A DNA stretch of 64,000 nt from NCBI GenBank assembly GCA_977006965.1, contig OZ345378.1, positions 1,054,001-1,118,000 of the forward strand, written 5' to 3'. Position 1 is the stretch's first letter. Every line of letters starts with the position of its first letter. Made by a program: the position numbers and the translations under genes. Shown here one piece after another: positions 20,700 to 30,641 of the stretch. The notes beneath the pieces were generated by a model. That model did no database searches. It had not been told where the DNA came from and was given only the letters and a program-made list of their open reading frames with translations. This DNA is from Phymatolithon calcareum (Eukaryota; Rhodophyta; Florideophyceae; Hapalidiales).

Positions 20700-22463
20700 C
20701 TACAGTCCAATCCTTCGCAAAACCTCCAGCTGTTTCCTGACAGGCACAAGCGAATTCGCCGCCGCAAACCCGCTGGCAGCGACAGCCGGGACACCAATAC
20801 CGGGAAAAGTAGACTGGCCGACACACAGTAGCCGATCCACATCCTCCACCGCCGGCATTGGAAACATTCCCTCCCTCGCCGACACCTTCGGTCCATACGT
20901 GCCCTTCTCAAGGCTGAGAAATCGCTCATGCGTCAGCGGGCTCCCTTCCAACACGACGTGTGCGCGCGCCCTTGCATTCGGCACCAATCGCTCGACCGCC
21001 TCCCACAGCACTTCGCATCGTTCGCTCTTGAGATGGCGATATTCCTCACCCCCTCTCTTCAGTCCATCGTACAGCTCGTACGGTTCCGTGGCCGGCGTGT
21101 ACGCGTGCAGCACGATGTGACCGGGCGGGGCAAGAGTGGGATCCACTACGCTCGGCACGCAGAGGACGACGACATTCTGCGGTGCGTCGATGCCGCGCGC
21201 CCAGTCGTTCACGAAAATGTAATTTACTTGCAATTGCGCTACATCCACATCGCTGCCGCGCACGTCGAGCGCCAGATGCAGATGGACGAAGGAGTGCAAT
21301 TTCGGCGTGGATTTCACCCGACGAATGAAACGCGTCGCACTTTTCGGAAGCAGTTTCGCAGTGTCCCACACGGACGCATTGCTCATCACACACCGTCGTG
21401 CAAGCACACAGTTGCCACGCTTGGTCTCTACGCCCACCGCAGCACCGTTCTCGACAAGTATGCGACGCACCGGTGTGCCAAGACGCACGCAGGAACGAGT
21501 GGGCGAGTCCTCAATGGCGCGTACAAGGGCGTCCACAATTGCACCGGAACCGCCAACGGGGAACTCAAGCAGTGCGTCGTCGACGACGTCGCCCGCCGTG
21601 GTGCCAGTCCACTCTGAAAACATGAACGCCACCTCGGCTGTGACAATGTCGCGTGCTCCGACGCCGGCCAAAAGGAAGCACAGAAGGTCGATGAAATCGT
21701 AGGCGAATCTATCCTGCACACACTTGCGTAGCAGTGGTTCAAAGGGACGCGGCAATCCGGGAAAAATCGGAAGATACATCGCAAGTTCCGGCTTGACATA
21801 ACGCGCGGCCACGCGCGCAGTCCCCACGACGTCCCCCACTCGCAGCGCGGCGGCAGGAACGGAAGTGGCTGCCGCGCCGAGTGGACCTAGCGCACGGACG
21901 AGCCGCGCGATATCATCACACGCATCTCTTCCACCCATGGTGGCCATCAGTGTGGAGAAGAGTGGCTGCGAGCGCGACAGCGGGGCGCGCACAAATTGGC
22001 CCTCGAAAAAACAACCCCAGGCGTCGTAGCGAACAACAGGAAGTTGTATGCCTGCGGCGCGTAGAACATGTTGGAGAGGATTTGATGAGGCTCGGCCGGC
22101 AATGCCGGAGAATAACGATGGTCCAGAGTCAAATGTGAAGACGCCGCGCTCGGTGCGACGCGTGAAGGAATGCGCGGCGCCGCCGGCAATGGTGTGCGCC
22201 TCGAGAATGCAGACGGAGAGCCCATATGCCGCTGAGAGAACTGCACCGGCGGAAAGACCGCCGAGGCCGGACCCTATAATTACAACGTCGAATTGTTCAT
22301 CTGATGGTGATGGAGCAGAGTTTGAGATGATAGTTGCGTGACGGCGACGGTTGTGTGGTAGCGTGTGGTACCTGTTTGCACGAATTCCAACTGACGGTGG
22401 TACACGGTTGGAAAATTGCGGGATGCACGGATGCGTACAAGGGATAAACAGTAGATGCGACAT
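20700..22463 (-). CDS. CRTISO-like FAD oxidoreductase, probably plastid-targeted
   Basis: Intronless 587-aa protein beginning with ATG at 22463. Residues 1 to about 55 are rich in Pro, His, Arg, Ser and poor in acids, like a plastid transit peptide. The FAD-binding Rossmann motif follows: DVVIIGSGLGGLSAG (GxGxxG at 64-69) with the ribose-binding acid in CILEA (E88), then AGGAAHSF and TFDSGPSLFSG, and ends with CVGQSTFPGIGVPAVAASG, the C-terminal FAD motif. This architecture and the spacing over nearly 600 aa match plant and algal carotenoid-isomerase-like proteins of the phytoene-desaturase superfamily. Canonical CRTISO converts poly-cis lycopene to all-trans. Members of this subgroup are less well characterised, and isomerase activity is not proven by sequence. 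It is divergent to the HEAT-repeat gene, with 1.5 kb between starts. Confidence 0.9.
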   Translation of the reverse strand: MSHLLFIPCTHPCIPQFSNRVPPSVGIRANRYHTLPHNRRRHATIISNSAPSPSDEQFDVVIIGSGLGGLSAGAVLSAAYGLSVCILEAHTIAGGAAHSFTRRTERGVFTFDSGPSLFSGIAGRASSNPLQHVLRAAGIQLPVVRYDAWGCFFEGQFVRAPLSRSQPLFSTLMATMGGRDACDDIARLVRALGPLGAAATSVPAAALRVGDVVGTARVAARYVKPELAMYLPIFPGLPRPFEPLLRKCVQDRFAYDFIDLLCFLLAGVGARDIVTAEVAFMFSEWTGTTAGDVVDDALLEFPVGGSGAIVDALVRAIEDSPTRSCVRLGTPVRRILVENGAAVGVETKRGNCVLARRCVMSNASVWDTAKLLPKSATRFIRRVKSTPKLHSFVHLHLALDVRGSDVDVAQLQVNYIFVNDWARGIDAPQNVVVLCVPSVVDPTLAPPGHIVLHAYTPATEPYELYDGLKRGGEEYRHLKSERCEVLWEAVERLVPNARARAHVVLEGSPLTHERFLSLEKGTYGPKVSAREGMFPMPAVEDVDRLLCVGQSTFPGIGVPAVAASGFAAANSLVPVRKQLEVLRRIGL

Positions 22464-23579
22464 CCTCTACTGTAGATAAATTTACCGATGTAGTGGATAG
22501 ATTCAGGCAATAGATCGGGCAGGGAGGTGAAGACGGGGGCTGATGTGAGGCCAATACGTAATCCTTTCTGAGCTCGAATCATACGGCACAATACGCGAAT
22601 CAGCATCCCGCGGGAGTCCACCGCCAGCAATGAGAACAGTGAGGCTGAAGGAAGGTAATAAAAATGTTTTTAGGCATCAAAGACAGCATTAGATGCCTCT
22701 TTCCCCACGCCACGGGGGGCAGGTACTACCATAAAACCATAACCATCCACTGTACTGTCCAGAACCGTGGGACGAATGCGGCGTTGAGCGCGGTCACTTC
22801 ACGGCATTCTTTATATTTATTCCTGATTTTCGACGTGTGCGTGACGCAGCCTGATTCACTCCACGCGGGAGTCCAGGTATCCGTTTGAATATTTTCACAG
22901 CAACGCCGTGAGCAATTAGCATATTGAGAACTTGGTTGTCAAGATCATGGTCCATCAAGAGGCATCATGATCATCGAAAAGAGATAGCGTGTCGCACATC
23001 GCTGCAGTTTCAACTACGCTGGCCCCCAAGCCACAAGTCGCTAACATCCGTCATTGTCATCGCGCGCATTTCGGATGCTGTTCCGCTTTCCAGCAGCTGC
23101 TCCGGGAGCCCCGATAACCCTGTCCGTCCTTAAGACTGGTGTGGTTAGACTCGTATCGCTTCTAAGGTCGGGCTGTGTCTCAACCTAACGGTAGCAGTAA
23201 GGTCTTTTCAGCCACACGCTAAGCATTCTAGAGTAATTCAAGCATGTGAGCTTTATCCAATGGATGCATTTGTCTTCATTCAGTGCCCAACCTCCTATTA
23301 TCGGTCGCGTTGGTATCGGATGGCCGAAAGAGACTAAATGGAACGATAGGCATAGAGTTCCGAGGTCGTGCGGATCACCCTGAAAATGGTACAGAATCCC
23401 ATTCCATGTTTCTTGCTCATTTCAGGCAGACGAGCATATCCTGCCCAGAGTGGGGGCTACACAGCGAGACTATTCACATTTTCCAGATAGCATGTCTTTC
23501 TCTCTAACTTGTGGAATTTGCATTATGCAGTTGTCGAACGAGTATGAAGTAGAGAGGCGTTTTTGCTCGGCGCTCGACA

Positions 23580-23638
23580 ACTCAAGCTGAGAGCGGAATG
23601 TACACGAAGTGGACAGTACATTCCGATCTCAACTTGAA
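23580..23638. repeat. Imperfect inverted repeat, about 23-bp arms
   Basis: CGGAATGTAC and GTACATTCCG are exact inner arms around an 11-nt spacer. Outward the arms continue as CTCAAGCTGAGAG versus the complement of ATCTCAACTTGAAG with a few mismatches. It lies about 350 bp upstream of the HEAT-repeat start. Confidence 0.7.
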
Positions 23639-23760
23639 GTCTTGCCTTTCCGATGCCTCAGTGTAAGGTGATGATTCTCTAGTATGATAGCTGAGTTTTC
23701 ATCAGCAATTGTATGATACAGCTGTACAATATGATACTTCTCGGTGCGATGCTTGGGATA

Positions 23761-23810
23761 TACACGACACGTGAGCTATAGCTCACGTGTCGTGTAGCTC
23801 ACGTGTCGTG
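23761..23810. promoter_or_regulatory. 36-bp palindrome with three CACGTG cores
   Basis: Bases 23761-23796 are a perfect palindrome centred between 23778 and 23779. The right half-site GCTCACGTGTCGTG (23781-23794) is repeated at once at 23797-23810. CACGTG hexamers fall at 23768-23773, 23784-23789 and 23800-23805, exactly 16 bp apart. CACGTG is the G-box/E-box core bound by bZIP and bHLH dimers in plants and other eukaryotes. It lies 170 bp upstream of the HEAT-repeat ATG and 1.3 kb from the CRTISO-like ATG. Function as a binding array is inferred. Confidence 0.6.
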
Positions 23811-23977
23811 GTTCATCAGCTCTCAACTTGATTGGTCTGTGACTGACCATGTTGTCATAGGCACCGAGACTGTTTACATTGTGCAAAGCTCTGGCGCCGA
23901 GGTGGTCGCCGTAAAGGAGGCACCGATCGACGTGAGGAAAACGTCATCCATCCCATCGTTCGCTTGAATTGCTTGCC

Positions 23978-26056
23978 ATGGCTCCAGGCGCATCCACTCC
24001 AACGGTCGCTCTTCACGGGATGCCATCATCTGCCCATACATCGCCAAGCGAAGTATCAACACTGATCTCCAAGACTCTGCCGGACATGTGTTCCCAAAAC
24101 GCGTTAAAGCGCACGCAAAGCTCGCATCACTTCGAGCGTTCTCTACCCTCCCTCTCCGCCACCGCCCTCTCCGACCTCTCCACATCCCTTTCATCTCATC
24201 TCTCCGCGCTCGATCCCTCACACGTCTGGCAACAGCACGCCGGCGTTCTCCTCGCCGCGGTGCACGCAGCACCATTCTGCTCCTCGCTACACGCCGCCGC
24301 GCAATCCGCCGCACTGAACGCCATCACGCACGCCGAGCCGCGAGTACGGTCCGTCGCATCCGCACTCCTCTCCGCCGTGGCGAGCTCGCGCGACGGCGCG
24401 GAAGCGTGGGCATGTTGCGACACTCTGCTCGCTGTCGTCGGCGCGCGCTTCGCAATCGGCACAGACGCAAGGCTCGCCGAGGCGGGACGTGTTGCGGCGC
24501 GCGAAGCCGGTGCGCGCGCCGCGGGACATAAGCTTCACGACGTGAGCATCGTGCATGAAACAGAGGGCTGGAAAGGGTTGGAGACGGCGTTACTTGCACT
24601 TCGCGGCGTTGTGGACGGTTGCGGACGCACTGTACTCGCCGATGCGACGGATGTTGAACATGTTGATGCTCTTTCGGATATGCTGGACTATATCGCTCGT
24701 GCTCGCAGTCACGAGAACCGATTCGTGCGCGAGGCTGGATTGCACTTGCTGAACGCATTGGTGGACGCATCACCACCGCTGCTTCTGAACGACGTTGGAT
24801 GTCGCGGGGTTGATGCACTTGAGGCGGGATTGCAGGACAATTGGAGTCAGGTACGGTACGCGGCAAGTTGTGTTGCACGCTCGCTGCTTCGAGCGTTGGC
24901 GGATGACGATCGTCGCGCATATTACCCCCGCTTGCTGCCGAGGATGTGTCTCAACCGACATTACGTTGCTGAGGGTGTGCGCGTGCTCGCGCAGGCGACA
25001 TGGAAGGAGGTGATCGGGTCGGACGGGCGCGAGTATCTTTTGCGCTTGCTACCCGACGTCGTGGCGTTCTACGAGACACAGTGTGCGGCGGATAATCACG
25101 CCGTGCGCGAAGCAGCATGTCAAAGTCTCGGGGAGGTGGCGACCAAACTTTTTGCCGGGCAGGTTGAGCCGTTTGTGCCCCGTATTATTGCCGCGCTCAT
25201 CGAGTGCTTCAAGGACGAGTCGTGGCCCGTGCGTGACCACGCCTGTCGTGCGCTTGCCGACGTTGTGGCCACATTTCCCGTGGCGGCGGAGAGTACGGAT
25301 CGTCTGTCAGAATTGTATGACCTCTTCCACGCGCATCTTGCAGATAATATTCCCTCCGTTCGTGCAAATTGCGCGGAAGCACTCGTTCGTGCCGCCGTCG
25401 CCTTCCCGCTGCAGCATCCAGTGCTAGGGCTTCGTCGCATCCTTGCAGCCGCGAAAGCCCTGCTTGCAAGGGCTGCGCATCAAAAGGAGGACCATTGCGC
25501 ACATGGCGCTCGGGATCGACACACGGGGTATGGAGCAGCTGCGAAGTTGGCGCGGGACAATGATGTTGAACTGCATACAGGACAAGTGATGTACTCGTGT
25601 GGAAGTCTGGCGCCGAAATTACGACGCGGCGGCGGATGTATGGACCACGGCTTCTCGCGCCCGAAGCAGCCGTGGGAGGAGGCTGATGGCGGTGCGAAAC
25701 TGTGGCGACGCATCGCAGAAGCTGGGCGCGATGGCGCCGCGCTGGCGGGTGAGGCGATAGATGAAGTCGCTGCCGCTGCGCGGTGCGCAGCGGATGTGCC
25801 GTTTGCGCATCAGATGGCGTTTGCTGAGGCGTTGTGGATCGAGGTAGCGGCTGGGGTGCCCTGTGTCGCCGAGGGGGTGGAGTGGGAAGATAAGACGGTC
25901 GAGCAACTTGTTGCGGCCGTTGAGAATCAGCGGCGGTGCGGACATAAGCGGGTGGAGAACGCCGCAGCAGTGGCCATCCGGGCGGTTAGAAAGTGTATTG
26001 GTATGAAACGCTACTTGGAAGCTGCGAAGGCGAGGAAGGAGAATGAGGGTAACTGA
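23978..26056 (+). CDS. HEAT/ARM-repeat protein, 692 aa
   Basis: Intronless gene; the first ATG of the frame is at 23978 (CCATGG context), three codons after a TTG that also leaves the frame open. After a Ser/Thr-rich leader of about 75 residues come alpha-helical repeats to about residue 480. The clearest units are NHAVREAACQSLGEVATKL, SWPVRDHACRALADVVATF and NIPSVRANCAEALVRAAVAF, with the VR...A...L pattern of HEAT repeats. Near 550-575 is CMDHGFSRPKQPWEEADG. I recall a similar MDxGFxRPKxPWExxDG motif in an uncharacterised conserved plant/algal HEAT family. The C-terminus is Lys/Glu-rich. Such proteins act as scaffolds; the partner and role are not known. High GC and Ala/Arg content match the neighbouring CRTISO-like gene. 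Confidence 0.85.
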   Translation: MAPGASTPTVALHGMPSSAHTSPSEVSTLISKTLPDMCSQNALKRTQSSHHFERSLPSLSATALSDLSTSLSSHLSALDPSHVWQQHAGVLLAAVHAAPFCSSLHAAAQSAALNAITHAEPRVRSVASALLSAVASSRDGAEAWACCDTLLAVVGARFAIGTDARLAEAGRVAAREAGARAAGHKLHDVSIVHETEGWKGLETALLALRGVVDGCGRTVLADATDVEHVDALSDMLDYIARARSHENRFVREAGLHLLNALVDASPPLLLNDVGCRGVDALEAGLQDNWSQVRYAASCVARSLLRALADDDRRAYYPRLLPRMCLNRHYVAEGVRVLAQATWKEVIGSDGREYLLRLLPDVVAFYETQCAADNHAVREAACQSLGEVATKLFAGQVEPFVPRIIAALIECFKDESWPVRDHACRALADVVATFPVAAESTDRLSELYDLFHAHLADNIPSVRANCAEALVRAAVAFPLQHPVLGLRRILAAAKALLARAAHQKEDHCAHGARDRHTGYGAAAKLARDNDVELHTGQVMYSCGSLAPKLRRGGGCMDHGFSRPKQPWEEADGGAKLWRRIAEAGRDGAALAGEAIDEVAAAARCAADVPFAHQMAFAEALWIEVAAGVPCVAEGVEWEDKTVEQLVAAVENQRRCGHKRVENAAAVAIRAVRKCIGMKRYLEAAKARKENEGN

Positions 26057-27140
26057 TGGCACATTTGGCAGCGCTGGCTGGCGCGGTGCATTTGTGGACG
26101 CTGTAGGTAGCGGTTTTCCTTGTGTAGAGATTGTCCAGGAGCACACGCGGGCACGCAGTGCAGATTGTCTTCTCAGTTACTGATTCGAGATTAAGATACA
26201 GTGTCGGATTTGAATACTGGGGATGCTGAGCAGGCAGGAGAATAGAACCAAATGTAATATACATACAGGGGTGTGTTGAATGCATTCTAGGAGTGCCAGC
26301 CAGTATTGTGGATGCTGTTCGCCCAAGCTAGAGCAATCGCATACCTCTGCAACTGACAATGCAATCAATACCTAATCTCTCGACGTGGTATTAAAGGGCA
26401 ATCTGTCAGATTGCTCGCACGAAGGGAACGCACGAGAACTTTGCTATCGTTATTCAAAGGAGGCAGGAGCGATGCTTCCGTCCCTTTAATTGCAGATTCG
26501 GAGCGAATTGCCAAGTGCTTATAGATGTCAGTTGATGCTCCAAAGAATCTCGGAGCAGGAACGGGGATGCGAACGATGACCTAGCAGCGACCACGGGAAA
26601 CCGGGGAATGATACAAAGAAATTGCCTCTTCGTCGAATTCCTCCTTTCGCACTTACTGGTATAGTATCCTCTAAAGGAGTGACGGAACAGCGGAATAGTG
26701 CGATTGCCAAATACTCGTTTTGAGGCCCAATATTGTTGTTAAGAAATTGCGTTTCGTAAAGCATTTGTGTGGAAGGTAACGCCCTTTCTCTATTATGCTA
26801 CGTTGCAGAAGACGGATGTTTTGTATTTCTCTTCTCTGACAGTACGATAGTAGCTTCACAGTAATCTGGACTTTATTTAGTGAACAGAAGAAGAAGAAAT
26901 TTTTATTATAGTGTTACCAACTATTGAGCAGTATGCACAACAGGTGGTGTGAAGCAAGTGTGAAACAGTGGACTCCCTTAAGTCATTTATTGCAGGGAGC
27001 AGAAATGTGGCTCTTTATATAGGAGACTAGAAAGAAAAGATACTACGCAATGTGCAAGAGTAACTTGCAGGTGACATGAGTCTCTGGGTGCCAAGTGGAA
27101 TGTTACCCGGAATGGGTATATGAGCTGGCGTAATTGTCGT
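26057..27140. other. No supported gene
   Basis: 3' flank of the HEAT gene, then short frames without motifs. Around 26887-26935 the sequence (GAAGAAGAAATTTTTATT...GTTACCAAC) resembles the T-rich 3' end of the LINE at 15365 and may be the scrap of another insertion. TTTATATAGG near 27014 is TATA-like. Confidence 0.35.
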
Positions 27141-27447
27141 CCAAAAGACCAGTTGTGAAAGGCGGGACAAGCCAGCAAAGTCTTCTTGACCTTGCCACTT
27201 TACTAATCCCTGCCGAGTCTGCCATTCAGGACTCAGCAGGTTGCTTATGTACTGCTCTGGAGAGCTACTGTACTGGGGAACTGCAGAACTAGACTACCTA
27301 ATCCGTGCATTGTTACCGTCAACGTAAACGCGGGAGAGATAGTACCAGATAAGGGCGTGTAGGAGTGTGTCTGCACTTGCAGAGTGCCTTGGTTCACATC
27401 CTGGGAAACTTTCCATGCGCCGTGTATGTCAGCTCCATGACACTCGA
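27141..27447. repeat. Dispersed direct repeat, copy 1
   Basis: About 307 bp sharing roughly 95% identity by eye with 33863-34187. Shared blocks include GTCGTCCAAAAGACCAGTTG, GACTCAGCAGGTTGCTTATG and CATGCGCCGTG. Copy 2 contains an extra 18 bp (a local duplication of GGGGAACTGC...). The two copies flank the copia element, so they could be its LTRs, and an A/G-rich tract next to copy 1 could be its polypurine tract. However, no target duplication or primer-binding site is found, and copy 2 continues into further repeat sequence that copy 1 lacks. Confidence 0.6.
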
Positions 27448-27553
27448 CCTCTTTTCTAAACGCCTGAAACCGGTGAAAATTTTTCGCGAAAAAAATTTCA
27501 AAAACATACTAAAAAAGGAAAAATATTCAAAAACGATTTGAAATTTTCTATTT

Positions 27554-29203
27554 CTATTTCTCCGGTATGATCCGCTGATTGACTGGATGTGTGATACGTC
27601 CAGCGGACATAAGATCTTGTAACATAGCAGCGCTTGCGTTTTTCTTCGTGAAAACATCAACAAGATTGTACTTTGAAGTCACATGGGGGACGTTCGACAG
27701 ATCTCCATTCGTATAGCTCTCGCGAATAGCCGCGATATTGATAAGAAGTCTCTTCTCCGATACAGTACTAAGCTTTGTGATAGTATCAAACAGACACTTT
27801 GAATCCGTGAACAAGACTGTCCATACTTTTCTACAAAGAATAGTTGACAGATCGTGAGCTAAAGCCAGCACAAAATCGAGGCAATGGGTGAATGCCATGA
27901 CTTCTGCCCCTAGAATGGATCTAGTTACGTGCTGTGAATTCCATGAACCATAGTGGAATATACATGCGTTGTCCTGTTTGTCTTTCAGGAGAACGAAGAA
28001 TCCAATTTGAGATGATAAGTACGGGTTGTTCGCAAAAGAATCGTCCGAATATCCAGCGATGTATACAGATGAAAGGCCGAGAGGGCGATACACAAGATGA
28101 GCTGTATTGTTTAGTTTCTGAATGGCTTTGTTCAGAAAACTAGTATCTTGAATGGTGCAGTGCTCAGCTTTATTTTGAGAGAGCTGAGCATTGTCAAAAG
28201 AGACTTCAGGCCTGTTACAAGTTGTGGCATATGAAACTTGTCTGCGACCAGAGGCGAATTTCTTTGGCATTGCCTTGTCTGATTTGTAATCCACGCTCTT
28301 AAGATTTGTACAACTGTCGTTCTGATGCAGAACATAACCTCCAGACTCATGTTCATCAATACAGAAACCGTTGAACTGTATGGGAAAAGAGTTTGTCCTA
28401 GGCTTGCATTCGAAACGTTGCGATTTTTCTTCTTCTAAATTGCTGAACTCCGGTGTGTCTCCTCCACAAGTGTCATCGACTTGAGTGACCTGAATTCCTT
28501 CAAGTATTGATTCAAAAACCGTATAGAATAGGCATGCCAAGGTCTCCGGTATGCTATTCTTGAAATGTTGGCCACCAATATCCAGGAGAGTCACATAGAC
28601 TATATTGGGCTTAAACAGCACGGAGTATGGACCGTTCTGCGGAGGGGCTCATCATTGAAGAAAAGCTTGAGATATGTCTCGACTCCGTATATCAAAGCCG
28701 CGAGAAACGATTAGTGCAAGTTTAAGACGAATGGAAGACTTGAGAACAGTTGGCGCTTCATTTACAACACGTAGATTTTCAGAGTCCTTGTGTCCTAGAA
28801 TTACCAAGCGAGCCTTGTATTGCTCGTCGGGTTTCTCGAAGTTCTTTATTGTACGGTCGAAACGCGACTGAAGAATGGTCGCATCTTCAGGTAAGTCTAT
28901 TTCTCTTACGAACTCGTACGTTCCCTTCTTCACGAGTTGTTCGACTTTGGAGTTCTTGGCATCGTCGAAACGAGGATCTTTCTTGAAATGAACCACACTA
29001 GTGGCGAAAACAGATGTTTCGCCATTTTCATAGAGCCTGGAGACCTCGCTTTCTGCAAACGTTGACGATAGAAACACTTGAGAAGTATTAACGATGTTGG
29101 TTTCAAGAGCCTGAGGGATACTTCCAAATTGCTCTTGAAGATTGTTCAGCTCGGTGACTATGTCCATGGAGACATGAGGGATTGGGGTCGATTCCGGTGG
29201 CAC
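27554..29203 (-). pseudogene. copia reverse transcriptase and RNase H
   Basis: 29203-28652 holds the RT N-terminal part (QFDRTIKNF-like fingers, KARLVILGHKD, SRDISQAFLQ) and stops. 28621-27554 resumes in another frame with the catalytic box TQVDDTCGG (family YVDD, here QVDD), then the connection and RNase H (IAGYSDDSFAN, SILGAEVMAF, LFTDSKCLFD). The ending DVFTKKNA is the usual RNase H tail of copia elements. The palm between AFLQ and QVDD is shorter than normal. Confidence 0.75.
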
Positions 29204-29316
29204 AATCGCTAATGTAGAAGGCTGCTAGGGGTTTATAGCCGGTGCCAGAGCATTCTCAGAAGGGTTGATAGGGTCATTCGAGTGAGCTCGCTTTACGACA
29301 GAAGTTGAAAAAGGCT

Positions 29317-30641
29317 TTATATTATTGCCGATCTGCACAAAGACAGTTTTACTGTTTCCGTAGCTGTGGACTGTGTAAGGCCCTTCAAAACGACGGCTCT
29401 CTTTCGAAAGATTCTGACCTTGTCTCCAAACTCGTAGACAGGATGAGGAACACCCACTCGATGTTTCAGTGCTTCTGTAACACGCCGTTGAGCAGTAATG
29501 GTTTCCATCTCTTTCCGTTCTGCTGTCATTGCTTCAAAACGCTGCTTTTGAGTTGGAGCCATAGTTTATACGTTGGGAAGCAGAAGGCGGGGAACAGTGC
29601 CGAAAAGAAGGAGACAGGGTGGAATACCGTTGAGTCCCGTGGTCGTATTCACTGCATGTACTGAAAGTGATAGGCAGATATTCTTATCCATGAGAGGAAA
29701 ATCGTTTTTGGCTTATTTATAGACGCGACGAATTGGAACATGATGTTCACAAAGTGACGAGTTTGGTGACTCTACTAGAATGTCATTCGTAGTAATTCCA
29801 AGTTGTGAGCAGGAATTCTGAAAGAAGTCTGAGAGGAAGTTCTCTCTTTGATCATATGAAATAACCGAAGGGTATCTGGTGAACACTGTGATCCAGAAAT
29901 CGACAATGAGATTCCAAGTGTACTCTGCTGACTGTCTCGTCATGAATTTTGCGATGGAATATCGGGTTCCTCTGTCGATGATATGCAAGATCGGATCACC
30001 ATCGATAAAGAAAACATCGACTTCGATTTCATGATTGAAGACAATTTCTTTAGTTGGGAAGGAAACTCGGAAACGAGAAGCTCTCGGAGCCCATGTTTGA
30101 CAGGGAGAACATTTCTTAATAATATCTTCTAACGTTTTCCGAACTTTTGCGTTGACTTTCTCCGGAGAAGCCTTCTTAAGAAGGTTAACAAGTGAGTCGG
30201 TAGCTGGGTGTCCGAATTGATTGTGAAGTTTCCTTAATTCTGGCTCTGTGAAAAGTACGTTATTCACTGTCCATTTGATGTATAGATGACCTCCTGATCC
30301 TTTGATCCCTTGTATGAAGCTAACAGGGATGGCAGTTCCAGACGGATGGTGAGTAAATGTGTTTTTGTACTCATTTGAGCTGCATTTGAGCTTTCGGTGA
30401 TGCTCAAGCCCAAAGATAAGTGGGACATCTTGATCTACGACGTCGACATCAAAGGTTAAGAATACATCAGATCCGATTGGCATACGAATAGAAGCCGTTC
30501 CAAGTGCTTGTACCATCCCATGACCTATGCCTTTGAAAGCACGGCTGTTTGGGCGCAGAAAAGGTCTCGTTGCAGTATGGACGCAATACCTTATGTAGGC
30601 AGGGAGACCAGTTGGAGATTTTGCAGCACCATTGTCGATCA
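29317..30641 (-). pseudogene. copia protease and integrase
   Basis: The frame 30642-29713 opens with the protease active-site motif MIDNGAAKS (D-x-G-A). A GAG-pre-integrase zinc region LHNQFGHP...CSPCQ follows, then the integrase core with the catalytic acids in VDVFFIDG, ISYDQRENF and CEHHVPIRRVY, so the D, D and E all seem present. It ends prematurely at 29713. The integrase C-terminal part (PVYEFGDKVRIFRK) is in another frame at 29562-29317. Confidence 0.75.

Larger units (their letters stand above)
22464..23977. other. Divergent intergenic region with hairpin and G-box palindrome
   Basis: 1.5 kb between the starts of the CRTISO-like (-) and HEAT-repeat (+) genes. It has no supported gene. 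The notable structures lie on the HEAT side: an imperfect hairpin at 23580-23638 and a 36-bp palindrome with an extra repeat at 23761-23810. Confidence 0.5.

Noticed and set aside
20928-21702. Plus-strand ORFs of 131-229 codons opposite the CRTISO-like gene
   Set aside because: Antisense shadows; the minus-strand frame has full FAD-protein motifs.
23969-23977. TTG start for the HEAT-repeat gene
   Set aside because: A eukaryotic gene would use the ATG three codons downstream, in good context.
24196-25502. Arg-rich minus-strand ORFs opposite the HEAT gene
   Set aside because: Typical antisense frames of a GC-rich coding region, without motifs of their own.
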